NCBI RefSeq assembly: GCF_000283515.1
Contig: NC_015976.1
Coordinates: 868,001 to 932,000 of the forward strand
Source: Sphingobium sp. SYK-6
GTDB taxonomy: Bacteria > Pseudomonadota > Alphaproteobacteria > Sphingomonadales > Sphingomonadaceae
Length of the DNA: 64,000 bases
Direction of reading: 5' to 3'
The position numbers and the translations under genes were made by a program. Positions 1 through 7,600 of the stretch are shown piece by piece. Below the pieces are notes generated by a model, which had not been told where the DNA came from, ran no database searches, and saw only the letters and a list, made by a program, of their open reading frames with translations. Each line of letters starts with the position of its first letter. Position 1 is the first letter of the stretch.

Positions 1-36
1 TGAGCGGTGGATCGGCCGGGGCGCGGCTTGGCTCGA

Positions 37-966
37 TTATCCCGCAGCCGAGGGCGCCCCGCGCTTATCCGAACAGGCTGACTGCGCAAGCGCGATGCAG
101 CCCAGCGGCCCGGCCTGATCGCCCAGATGCGCGGGGCCGATCATCGCCGTGGCCGACCGGGCGTCGAACGCCGGCAGATAGCCCTGCAGCAGATCGAGCG
201 CCCGCGCCCGGATCCGCGGGAACAGAAAGGCGCGGCGGACCGCGACGCCGCCGCCGAACAGCATCGCCTGCGCTGCGGTTGTCAGCAGCAGCATGGCGGA
301 AATCTCGGCCAGATCGGAGACGACATGCTCCCAGAGCGCATCGTCGTCGTCCACCGCGTCCATCGGACGGCCGAAGCGGGCAGCCAGAGCAGGGCCGGAC
401 ACGAGGCCCTCCACGCAATCGCCATGGAAAGGGCAGGTGCCCTCGAAACGATCCCCCGCCGCGCGTCGCGCGCGAACATGGCCGATTTCGGGATGCATGG
501 CGCCGTGGACCGGCCGGCCGCCGATCAGCAGGCCGCCGCCGACGCCGGTGCCGACGGTGATGTAGCAGAGGCTGTCGAGCCCGGCACCGCCGCCCCAGCG
601 ATATTCCGCCAGCGCCGCGCCATTGACGTCGGTGTCGATCGCCCATGGGCAATCGATGCCCTGCGTCAGCCCGCCAGCGACATCGGCATGCGTCCACCCA
701 TGCTTGGGTGTCGGGAGCATATGGCCGAAATCCGGAGCTGCCCGGTCGAGGCGGATCGGGCCGAAGGACGCGACGCCGATGCCATCCAGCGGCGCCTCGG
801 CATGCCAGGCGATCAGCCGATCATGGGCGCGGGCCAGCGTTTCGGCAGGCGTGGTCGTCGGGATGGTCTCGCGCGCGATGATCGCGTCGCCATGGGCAAG
901 CACGGCAATCGTCTTGGTGCCGCCGAGTTCGACGCCGCCAAAACGGCCTTCGCCGCGCCGGGTCAT
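37..966 (-). CDS. ROK-family fructokinase
   Basis: Sugar kinase of the ROK family, most likely ATP-dependent fructokinase acting in the cytoplasm on fructose released from sucrose. The 309-residue protein has the N-terminal phosphate-binding motif GGVELGGTKT, the glycine-rich TVGTGVGGGLLIGG segment, and the ROK zinc site (PEIGHVRA followed by GTCPFHGDCVEGLVSGPA), which is close to bacterial fructokinases of the Zymomonas Frk type. The ATG at 966 was chosen because it overlaps the stop of the upstream GH68 gene (ATGA), which implies translational coupling; a longer reading frame upstream lacks family residues. Substrate is inferred from motif pattern plus context (GH68 enzyme, LacI repressor, sugar transporter); glucokinase activity cannot be excluded. 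Confidence 0.88.
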   Translation of the reverse strand: MTRRGEGRFGGVELGGTKTIAVLAHGDAIIARETIPTTTPAETLARAHDRLIAWHAEAPLDGIGVASFGPIRLDRAAPDFGHMLPTPKHGWTHADVAGGLTQGIDCPWAIDTDVNGAALAEYRWGGGAGLDSLCYITVGTGVGGGLLIGGRPVHGAMHPEIGHVRARRAAGDRFEGTCPFHGDCVEGLVSGPALAARFGRPMDAVDDDDALWEHVVSDLAEISAMLLLTTAAQAMLFGGGVAVRRAFLFPRIRARALDLLQGYLPAFDARSATAMIGPAHLGDQAGPLGCIALAQSACSDKRGAPSAAG

Positions 967-2102
967 GGCGCTGCCCGCAGGCGGGCCCGCTCGCCATTGA
1001 GCGCGAGCGTGAGGAAGGGCGCGAAGGTGCCGCCGAAGCGCCGGGTGCCGGCATGATCGGCGCCATGCCCCCAATCGTCCACGAAGCTGGTGACGCGCAG
1101 ATCGGGCAGCACGAGCCAGCTATAGGCCTGTCGCGGCGCTTCCGGCGGATTGGCGATCACGAGGCCGGTACCGTTGAGCGGCCGCCACTCGCCCTCCAGC
1201 CGGTCCGAGACCATGCCATAAAGGCCGGTGGGGCCGACCGGCCCGGCGGGATCGAACACATGCGCCTGGGTGGACCAGAAGAGATAATAATGGCCGGCAT
1301 GGTGGATGACATGCGGGCGTTCCAGCTCATTGTTGAGGCCGTCCGCGCTGATGACCGGGGGCACGATCTGCCACGGGTCATCCGGGCCCCCTGCGCCGCG
1401 CGCCGCGCCGATCACGCCGTTGAAAGCCGACGCCGAGCCAGCCCGCGAGCCGGTGAAGAAGAGCCAGGCCTCGCCCGTCACGGGATCCCGGAAGAAGCCG
1501 GGGTCGCGGAATGCCTTGATAGTGCCGATGCCGCCGCCGCCGCTCAGCGGGTCCATGTAGAGGCACTCGTCCAGCGCCACGCTTTCGCGCAGGTCCCGCC
1601 AGTCGGTCAGACGTGGAGCGTCGGCATCCTCGGCGAGCCTTGCCCGGGCCTGGAACAGGCGTTGCCCGAAGGTCGGCTGCGCCTCGCCGCGCGTGCCGGC
1701 GGCCGTGAAATAGAGCGTCAGTCCGCCACCGTCGGCATCCATGATCGCCGAGCCGGACCATTCCCGGCTGCCCGGCGCAAAGCCTTCCGGCATGGCCGGT
1801 CCGAGGCTGCGCCAGCCGGATGCCTGCCGCAGGAGAAGATGGATCCGCGCATGAGCATGCCGGTCGTCGGGATTTTCGAACCAGGGCGCGCCCAGTGCCA
1901 TCCACAAGCCGGTGCCGTCCGCGAAGCGATGGATGGACCCATCGTCGTTCTGGATGGGCCACGCGTCCCACAAGCCAAGCTCCGGCAGGGCCTCCGCGAG
2001 ATCGGCAGCTCCGATCAGCGGCGCGGCATAAGGCGCGACCGGTCCGATCGCCGCGACATGATCGGCGCTCCAGAGAGTGCCGGCCGTTTGATCGGAAGGC
2101 AT
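963..2102 (-). CDS. Glycoside hydrolase family 68 sucrose-active enzyme (levansucrase/invertase type)
   Basis: GH68 enzymes cleave sucrose and transfer the fructosyl unit to water or a growing fructan. The three expected catalytic motifs are visible in the 379-residue product: LWDAW with nucleophile Asp46, AFRDP with transition-state-stabilising Asp200, and NELERP with acid/base Glu261 (the usual motif is DEIER, so Asp is replaced by Asn at its first position). No signal peptide follows the chosen ATG at 2102, so the protein may stay in the cytoplasm or leave by a Sec-independent route, as in Zymomonas. The reading frame stays open upstream to 2279 but that stretch looks like arginine-rich shadow sequence. 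It overlaps the fructokinase start by 4 nt and has a LacI-type palindrome about 160 bp upstream. Confidence 0.88.
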   Translation of the reverse strand: MPSDQTAGTLWSADHVAAIGPVAPYAAPLIGAADLAEALPELGLWDAWPIQNDDGSIHRFADGTGLWMALGAPWFENPDDRHAHARIHLLLRQASGWRSLGPAMPEGFAPGSREWSGSAIMDADGGGLTLYFTAAGTRGEAQPTFGQRLFQARARLAEDADAPRLTDWRDLRESVALDECLYMDPLSGGGGIGTIKAFRDPGFFRDPVTGEAWLFFTGSRAGSASAFNGVIGAARGAGGPDDPWQIVPPVISADGLNNELERPHVIHHAGHYYLFWSTQAHVFDPAGPVGPTGLYGMVSDRLEGEWRPLNGTGLVIANPPEAPRQAYSWLVLPDLRVTSFVDDWGHGADHAGTRRFGGTFAPFLTLALNGERARLRAAP

Positions 2103-2244
2103 GGCGGACGTGTCAGGCAAGATCGATACCCCTGTCGGAGAGCGAGGAAAGGCGGGCCGGCAAGGGCAGGGCGGCGCCGGCAGACGGCGTGCAGCCTCCG
2201 CAAGCCTTCCGGCTTTCCGGGCTCCCCTGCGTCGATCCCATGGG

Positions 2245-2274
2245 CTGATACACGGACAGCGAAATCGATTGCAA
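2245..2274 (-). promoter_or_regulatory. Candidate promoter of the GH68-fructokinase operon
   Basis: Reading on the minus strand, TTGCAA (2274-2269) is followed after 18 bases by TATCAG (2250-2245), each matching four of six bases of the sigma-70 consensus. The -35 element overlaps the operator-like palindrome at 2261-2272, which is the geometry expected for repression. This is pattern matching only. Confidence 0.35.
2261..2272. promoter_or_regulatory. LacI-type operator candidate upstream of GH68
   Basis: GAAATCGATTGC differs at one position from the perfect palindrome GCAATCGATTGC found at 4875-4886. It contains the central CG of LacI-family operators and lies 159 bp upstream of the GH68 start, within the gap between this operon and the repressor gene. 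Confidence 0.6.
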
Positions 2275-2337
2275 AGCAATTTTTGCGTGCATGTCGTGTG
2301 TCTTGCCGGATGCGATGCCGGATGTCGCCGCGACTGC

Positions 2338-3357
2338 TTAGCTGGTCCCGCGAACGACGAGTTCGGGGTTGAGGACGATCGAGCCGGTCTGCTTGCCGTC
2401 GATGCGGCGGAACAGGCAGTCGATCATCTGCCCCGCGCCGGTCTGGATATCCTGCCGGATGGTGGTGAGCGGCGGGACAGTGCTGCGGGCAATCGGCAGA
2501 TCATCGAAGCCCACGACCCGCACGTCGCCGGGCACCGACGTGCCCCGCGACGCGAGGATCTGGATGGCGGTCTGCGCGATCATGTCCGAGGCCGCGAAAA
2601 TGCCGTCCGGCATGCGCTCGACGCTGTCCAGATAAGCCGCGATATCGCCGGCGCTCAATTCGCTGGCGAGGTGGATGGTGACTTCCGCCAGCTCGACCGG
2701 CGCGCCGGCCGCGCGCACCGCCGCCTTGGCGCCCTCGAGGCGCTGCGCGATCTCGATCGCCTGTGTATTGCCCAGAAAGACGATGTTGCGGCTGCCGCGC
2801 GCGATGAGATGCTCCGCCGCCATGCGGCCGCCCAGGAAATTGTCCGTCCCGACGGAGCAATGCACCTGACCCTGCGTGAAGGCGCCCCAGGCGACCATCG
2901 GCAGATAGGAGCGGGCAGCGGCATCGAGCACGGCCGACTGGTCGGACTGGCCGATGATGATGAAGCCATCGACCCGCGCCTTGGCGATCATGGCTTCCAG
3001 CCAGTCCTGCTTGTCCGGGATCACGCGGGACAGAACCAGGTCGAAATCGCGCTCGGTCAGTTCGTCGGCGAGGCAACCGATCATCGTCATGAAGAACGGG
3101 TCGGAGATATGCTGCGCGCGCTCGTGGCCGAGCGGGATCACGACACCGATCGCGCCACTGCGCCGGGTCCGCAAATTGCGCGCCAGCGCGCTGGGCTGGA
3201 AACCGTGCTGCTGCGCCAGCTTGCGGATGCGCTCGGCCGTCTCGTTGCTGACGACGGTCTTGGCCGCCAGCGCCCGCGACACGGTGGCGGCGGATACGCC
3301 GGCCAGCTCCGCCAGATCGTAGATCGTCCGGATCTGTTTTGGCTTCACCGCTGTCAC
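2338..3357 (-). CDS. LacI-family transcriptional repressor of the sucrose locus
   Basis: 339-residue repressor with the LacI helix-turn-helix near the N-terminus (TIYDLAELAGVSAATVSRAL), a hinge-like stretch (QPSALARNLRTRRSG) and a periplasmic-binding-protein fold sensor domain ending in PPLTTIRQD. The start was taken as GTG at 3357 because AGGA lies six bases upstream; the upstream extension to 3468 is arginine-rich and has no family match. It stands between the MFS transporter gene (46 bp upstream) and the GH68-fructokinase pair, so it probably controls them through the GCAATCGATTGC-like sites, releasing DNA on binding sucrose, fructose or a phosphorylated derivative. The ligand is inferred from context. 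Confidence 0.92.
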   Translation of the reverse strand: MTAVKPKQIRTIYDLAELAGVSAATVSRALAAKTVVSNETAERIRKLAQQHGFQPSALARNLRTRRSGAIGVVIPLGHERAQHISDPFFMTMIGCLADELTERDFDLVLSRVIPDKQDWLEAMIAKARVDGFIIIGQSDQSAVLDAAARSYLPMVAWGAFTQGQVHCSVGTDNFLGGRMAAEHLIARGSRNIVFLGNTQAIEIAQRLEGAKAAVRAAGAPVELAEVTIHLASELSAGDIAAYLDSVERMPDGIFAASDMIAQTAIQILASRGTSVPGDVRVVGFDDLPIARSTVPPLTTIRQDIQTGAGQMIDCLFRRIDGKQTGSIVLNPELVVRGTS

Positions 3358-3403
3358 GCCCTTTCCTGTTCCGGCGACCTGAATAGAAGATCGCGTTTCG
3401 ATT

Positions 3404-4657
3404 TCAGCACGGATTTTCCGGCGCGCGCGAATAATCCGCCTGGTTGCGTGCCAGCAACCGGGCGGCAAATGGCGCGCGCCGCCAGTTCCACAGGCAGAGC
3501 CCGGTCAGCGCGGTGGCGAACAGCGCGCCCAGCAGGATGCTGTAGCCGCTGTCGCCCAGCCAGTCGCCCAGCAGGGCCATGGCCAGCGGCGCAAGCACGG
3601 CGCTGACGCAGGTGTAGAAGAGCAGCAGCCCGGCGATGGAGCCGTGCCGGCTCTTCTCGTAGCAACTGATGCCGGTGGAATTGATGGTGGGATAGAGCAC
3701 GGACATGAACAGGCCTGTCGCGGGCAGGGCGAAGACGGCGATCTCGGGGCCGCCCGCCAGCGCGATCCAGAACAGCACGGTCATGCCGAAGGTGCAGACA
3801 AGAAGGACGACGCTCCAGTCGAGGCGGGACAGCAGCCAGGCGCCGAGAAAACGGCCCATCGCGCGCAGCACGAAGAAGACCGAGACGGCATAGAGCGCAA
3901 GCCACGGGAAGGGCCCGGAATAGCCTGCCAGATAGGTCGGCACCCAGACATAAATGGCTGCTTCCGCCCCGACATAGAGCATGAGGGCGATGCTGAAGAA
4001 CCAGGCCGTTGGCTCGCTCATCATGCGCATGGCATCGCGCGGGTCTGCCGGCTGTGCCTGCTCGCGAACCGGCGTCGGAAAGCGTGCCAGCGCGATGCCG
4101 ACCAGCAGTGCCGCGCAGAGCATCGCGGCGATCAGGTAAATCCATTTCCAGCTGGTCTGCTGCTGGAGGAGGAAGGCGACCAGCGCCGGGCCGACGATCG
4201 CGCCGACTCCGAAAAAGCCCTCGACCAGATTCATCGTCGCGGCATGCTCGCGGGTGGAGCTTGTCAGATCGCCGATCAGCGCGAGCGCGCCCGATTTGAA
4301 AATGCCGATGCCAAGGCCCGAAAAGAACAGCAAGACGACGAAGAACGCCATGCTGTGCCCCGCTGCGAACAGGCCCGAGCCCACGCCGAACAGCATCAGT
4401 CCCAGCAGGATGGTCCACTTGCGGCCGATCCGGTCGGCGAGGAAACCCAGCGATATGGCGGCAATGCCGATGCCGGACATGGTGGCATATTGGAACGAGC
4501 CGCCGGCGGTCAGGCCGAGATCGAACTCGCGAATCACTTCCGGGATCACCGTGCCGACCGCGTCGGTCGTCATCGCGAACATCGCGAACATCAGGAAGAT
4601 GAGGAGCTTGAGGAGATGGTTGGCCGGCCGATCGGCCCGGCTGACTGCATTCGGCAT
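3404..4657 (-). CDS. MFS sugar transporter
   Basis: Major facilitator permease of 417 residues with about twelve hydrophobic segments; the loop between helices 2 and 3 carries the MFS signature (GFLADRIGRKW). The ATG at 4657 has a good ribosome binding site (AGGGGAG). By position it is the inner-membrane step of the sucrose/fructoside system: a TonB receptor for the outer membrane lies on its other side, and LacI, GH68 and fructokinase genes follow it. That arrangement resembles the sux sucrose-utilisation locus of Xanthomonas (receptor, transporter, LacI regulator, sucrose-cleaving enzyme). Import of intact sucrose would fit a GH68 enzyme without signal peptide. Substrate is inferred, not visible in the sequence. 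Confidence 0.82.
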   Translation of the reverse strand: MPNAVSRADRPANHLLKLLIFLMFAMFAMTTDAVGTVIPEVIREFDLGLTAGGSFQYATMSGIGIAAISLGFLADRIGRKWTILLGLMLFGVGSGLFAAGHSMAFFVVLLFFSGLGIGIFKSGALALIGDLTSSTREHAATMNLVEGFFGVGAIVGPALVAFLLQQQTSWKWIYLIAAMLCAALLVGIALARFPTPVREQAQPADPRDAMRMMSEPTAWFFSIALMLYVGAEAAIYVWVPTYLAGYSGPFPWLALYAVSVFFVLRAMGRFLGAWLLSRLDWSVVLLVCTFGMTVLFWIALAGGPEIAVFALPATGLFMSVLYPTINSTGISCYEKSRHGSIAGLLLFYTCVSAVLAPLAMALLGDWLGDSGYSILLGALFATALTGLCLWNWRRAPFAARLLARNQADYSRAPENPC

Positions 4658-4741
4658 GAATCTCCCCTTCGTTCTTTCTATCCGGCCCTGTCCGCGCAGG
4701 GCGTGGCCGCGGGATGAATGTCGGTGCATGGGTTCCGGAAC

Positions 4742-4753
4742 GCAATCGGTTGT
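4742..4753. promoter_or_regulatory. LacI-type operator candidate upstream of MFS transporter
   Basis: GCAATCGGTTGT matches 10 of 12 positions of GCAATCGATTGC and lies 84 bp upstream of the transporter start codon. It is the weakest of the three sites. Confidence 0.42.
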
Positions 4754-4874
4754 GATTGACCGCTTCCCATGTGCCGGCTGGCGCCTGTGACATTTTTGCA
4801 AGCGAAGGTCAAAGCATAGCACTTCTGTTGATTCTACACATTGTGCTGCAGGAAGATCTTCGTTAGACGGTCAC

Positions 4875-4886
4875 GCAATCGATTGC
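4875..4886. promoter_or_regulatory. LacI-type operator candidate (perfect palindrome)
   Basis: GCAATCGATTGC is a perfect 12-bp palindrome with the central CG typical of LacI-family operators. It sits roughly midway between the divergent transporter (start 4657) and TonB receptor (start 5099), so one site could govern both. Confidence 0.65.
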
Positions 4887-5098
4887 ATAACATCGATGGA
4901 ATGACAGTGCGAGAGGGTGGGCCGGAATCATGGCACTTTTCCTCCGCCAGGCATCGAGAGCAGCTCACTGACGCATGTGGGCGAACTCTCTTTCGTGCAT
5001 CCATCGCATCCGGTTGAAAACGGCCAGAGCCGTCGACCGGGTTTTCGGTCCGTGCATCGAGGGTCCGGTAAGGTGACCGAGTCTTTGGGAGTTGGCAG

Positions 5099-7456
5099 TT
5101 GAAACGCAATAATCTCTTCATCGCATGCAGCATCCTCGCGCTTGCGACCCCGGCATTCGCGCAGGATAACAGCGCGCCCGACGAGCCCTATGATGGCGGC
5201 GAGATCATCGTGACCGCGCAGAAGAGCGCGGAAAGCCTCACCAAGGCGCCGATCGCCGTCTCGGTCGTGCAGCAGGATGCGCTGGACCGTCAGGGTCTTT
5301 CGAGCGCCGACGCGCTGGTGACCACCGCGCCCAACCTGCAGCTCAGCCAGAACGGCTTCTCGATCCGCGGCATCGGCAGCAACAACAGCTTCAGCGGCTA
5401 TTCGACGGTCGCGACGCAGATCGACGGCATCTACGATCCCTCCGCGCAGGTGCTGCAGCTCGGCCTGTTCGACATCGGGGCAGTGGAAGTGCTGCGCGGC
5501 CCGCAGGGCACCGTCTACGGGCGCAACGCCACGGCCGGCGTGGTGAACATCAACACCGCCGACCCGGGCTTCCGCTTCGCCGCGGAAGGGGACATCCAAT
5601 ATGCCAGCCGCAACCAGATGCGCGTGCGCGCAGCGGTGGACCTGCCTGTCACCGACACGCTGGCGATCCGCGTCGCGGGCTTCCGCCTGGCAGACGACGG
5701 GCTCGATCCGTATCTGGGCGCCGGCGAGGCATGGGGCAAGACCGACCTTTCGGCCGTGCGGGTCACGGCCCTCTGGGAGCCCACCTCGACGGTCAGCTGG
5801 CGGGTGTCGCTGAACTATGGCGAGAACCAGGGCACCATCCCGCTCAGCTATATGCGCAGCTACAATTACTATCCCGACGCCGACATGGCCTATACGGGCA
5901 CGGACATCCGCAACGGGCTCTTCGGGCCGGGCGTCACCGTCTATGACAAGCAGTACAATCCGGGCGTCGAGGATGTCACCGACAACCGGATCAACACCAA
6001 ATATTATGCCGCCCGCTCGCGCCTGAGCTGGGATGTGACGCCCAATCTCACCGCCACCTGGCTGGCGGGCTACTCGATGCTCAAGGACAATGGCGTCACG
6101 GCCTCCACCGGCGTGTTCGAGCAGCGCGCCGTCGATGCCAAGACCGAGACCTGGTCGCATGAGCTCGATCTCAATTACGAGATCGGCCGTTTCTCCATGG
6201 TCGCCGGCGCCTACATCTATCAGGACAAGAAGCCGTCCGGCAGCGCCCTGATCCATGCCGGCAACACCGCGCCCTATCCGTTCAACAGTGTCTTCAACAT
6301 GTTCGGCGCCAAGGTCGTCGGCGAGGGCTTCAACATCTCCACGATCGATGCCGTGGATGTGGTGAACTACAATTCCAACGTCGGCAGCAAGTCGCAGGCG
6401 CTGTTCGGCCAGGCCAAATATGAGCTGCTCGACGGCCTGAACATCACGGGCGGCGTGCGCGCCACCTGGGATCAGGTGCTGAGCCGCAACACGCAGCTGG
6501 TCTGCGCCGGCGGCACGGTGACGCTCGAGACGATGAACCCGACCACATGCCCGGTCGGCGATCCCATCGCCTTCACTGACGACACCGATCGCCCCGAGGC
6601 GAAGTACAGCAAGGTCAACTGGAGAGCCGGGCTCGATTATCAGATCACGCCGCAGCTCATGGCTTATGGCACGGTGAGCACCGGCTATCGCAGCGGTGGC
6701 CTGCAGTCGAGTTCCAACCCGGTCGCTTTCCGGTCCTACGAGCCCGAGACGGTGACCAATTACGAGGCCGGCATCCGCGCCGACCTGTTCGACCGCCGCC
6801 TGTTCCTGGGCCTCACCGCCTATCAGATGGATTACAACAACCTGCAGGTGGCCTCGATCATCGTCGATCCCATCCAGGGGCCGATCCCGGTTTCGACCAA
6901 CGCGGCCAAGGCGCGCATCCGTGGCGTCGAGCTGGAAACGCGCTTCTCGCCGACGCGGAACGACCACTTCTCCGGCTATGTGTCGTTCCTCGACACCAAT
7001 TTCCTGTCCTTCCCCAATGGCCAGGACAATCTCTATTCGGCCGACACGATGTACAACATCTTCGGCCCGATCCTCGGCTTCTCTTCGATCCCGTCCCAGA
7101 CGGCGGACTTCTCCGGGAACGAACTGCCCAATGCGCCGCGCTGGAGCGGACGGGTGAGCTATGCGCATGATTTCTACATCGGTGACGGCAAGCTGACGCC
7201 GGCTGTGGACTTCTACGTGCAGTCGCGGACCTTCGCGGACATCGGCAATTATGCGCAGAGCCGCAACGGGTCCTACACCAAGACCGATCTCAACCTCACT
7301 TATGTGTTCCCGGGCGAGACTCTGACGCTGACCGCCTTCGTGAACAATCTCGAGGATGAGCGGATCGCCCAGAATGTGACGACGGTCTGGAGTTCCACGG
7401 TGGTGAACTACAGCGCGCCGCGCACGATCGGCGGGCGCATCGGCTTCCGGTTCTGA
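5099..7456 (+). CDS. TonB-dependent outer-membrane receptor, probably for sucrose/fructosides
   Basis: 785-residue outer-membrane receptor. A signal peptide (KRNNLFIACSILALATPAFAQ) is followed by a TonB-box-like GEIIVTAQK, a plug domain containing IRGIGSN and VEVLRGPQGTVYGRNATAG, and a beta-barrel ending in an aromatic residue (GGRIGFRF). There is no N-terminal secretin/STN domain, so it is a transport receptor rather than a FecA-type transducer. The start is TTG at 5099, supported by GGGAG seven bases upstream and by the signal peptide beginning there. The perfect LacI-type palindrome 212 bp upstream and the divergent sugar transporter suggest a SuxA-like role; alternatively it could serve the tannase-family enzyme downstream by importing plant esters. 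Confidence 0.9.
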   Translation: MKRNNLFIACSILALATPAFAQDNSAPDEPYDGGEIIVTAQKSAESLTKAPIAVSVVQQDALDRQGLSSADALVTTAPNLQLSQNGFSIRGIGSNNSFSGYSTVATQIDGIYDPSAQVLQLGLFDIGAVEVLRGPQGTVYGRNATAGVVNINTADPGFRFAAEGDIQYASRNQMRVRAAVDLPVTDTLAIRVAGFRLADDGLDPYLGAGEAWGKTDLSAVRVTALWEPTSTVSWRVSLNYGENQGTIPLSYMRSYNYYPDADMAYTGTDIRNGLFGPGVTVYDKQYNPGVEDVTDNRINTKYYAARSRLSWDVTPNLTATWLAGYSMLKDNGVTASTGVFEQRAVDAKTETWSHELDLNYEIGRFSMVAGAYIYQDKKPSGSALIHAGNTAPYPFNSVFNMFGAKVVGEGFNISTIDAVDVVNYNSNVGSKSQALFGQAKYELLDGLNITGGVRATWDQVLSRNTQLVCAGGTVTLETMNPTTCPVGDPIAFTDDTDRPEAKYSKVNWRAGLDYQITPQLMAYGTVSTGYRSGGLQSSSNPVAFRSYEPETVTNYEAGIRADLFDRRLFLGLTAYQMDYNNLQVASIIVDPIQGPIPVSTNAAKARIRGVELETRFSPTRNDHFSGYVSFLDTNFLSFPNGQDNLYSADTMYNIFGPILGFSSIPSQTADFSGNELPNAPRWSGRVSYAHDFYIGDGKLTPAVDFYVQSRTFADIGNYAQSRNGSYTKTDLNLTYVFPGETLTLTAFVNNLEDERIAQNVTTVWSSTVVNYSAPRTIGGRIGFRF

Positions 7457-7471
7457 ACCGATAGAAAAATC

Positions 7472-7505
7472 AACGGGGCGGGCGGGTCTCTCGCTCGCCC
7501 CGGTT
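7472..7505 (+). terminator. Terminator-like hairpin after TonB receptor
   Basis: ACGGGGCGGGC pairs with GCTCGCCCCGGT apart from one mismatch and a bulge, 18 bases after the receptor stop codon. No clear T-run follows, so termination strength is uncertain. Confidence 0.45.
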
Positions 7506-7600
7506 GCTTCACGGCGCGAAGCCGTCTGTAAAGGGGACAATCTCCGGCGACAGACCGGATGCGCCGGGCACTGCCGGCGAGAGTTGTGGAGATGAAGATC

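Larger units (their letters stand above)
4658..5098. other. 441-bp divergent control region between MFS transporter and TonB receptor
   Basis: No convincing gene is seen here. The stretch holds two LacI-type palindromes (4742-4753 and 4875-4886) and the ribosome binding site of the receptor gene (GGGAG at 5087-5091). It is more AT-rich around 4790-4890 than its surroundings, as expected for promoters. Confidence 0.6.

Noticed and set aside
2101..3606. Long plus-strand frames opposite the LacI and GH68 genes
   Set aside because: Shadows of real minus-strand genes; they have arginine-rich composition and no recognisable domain.
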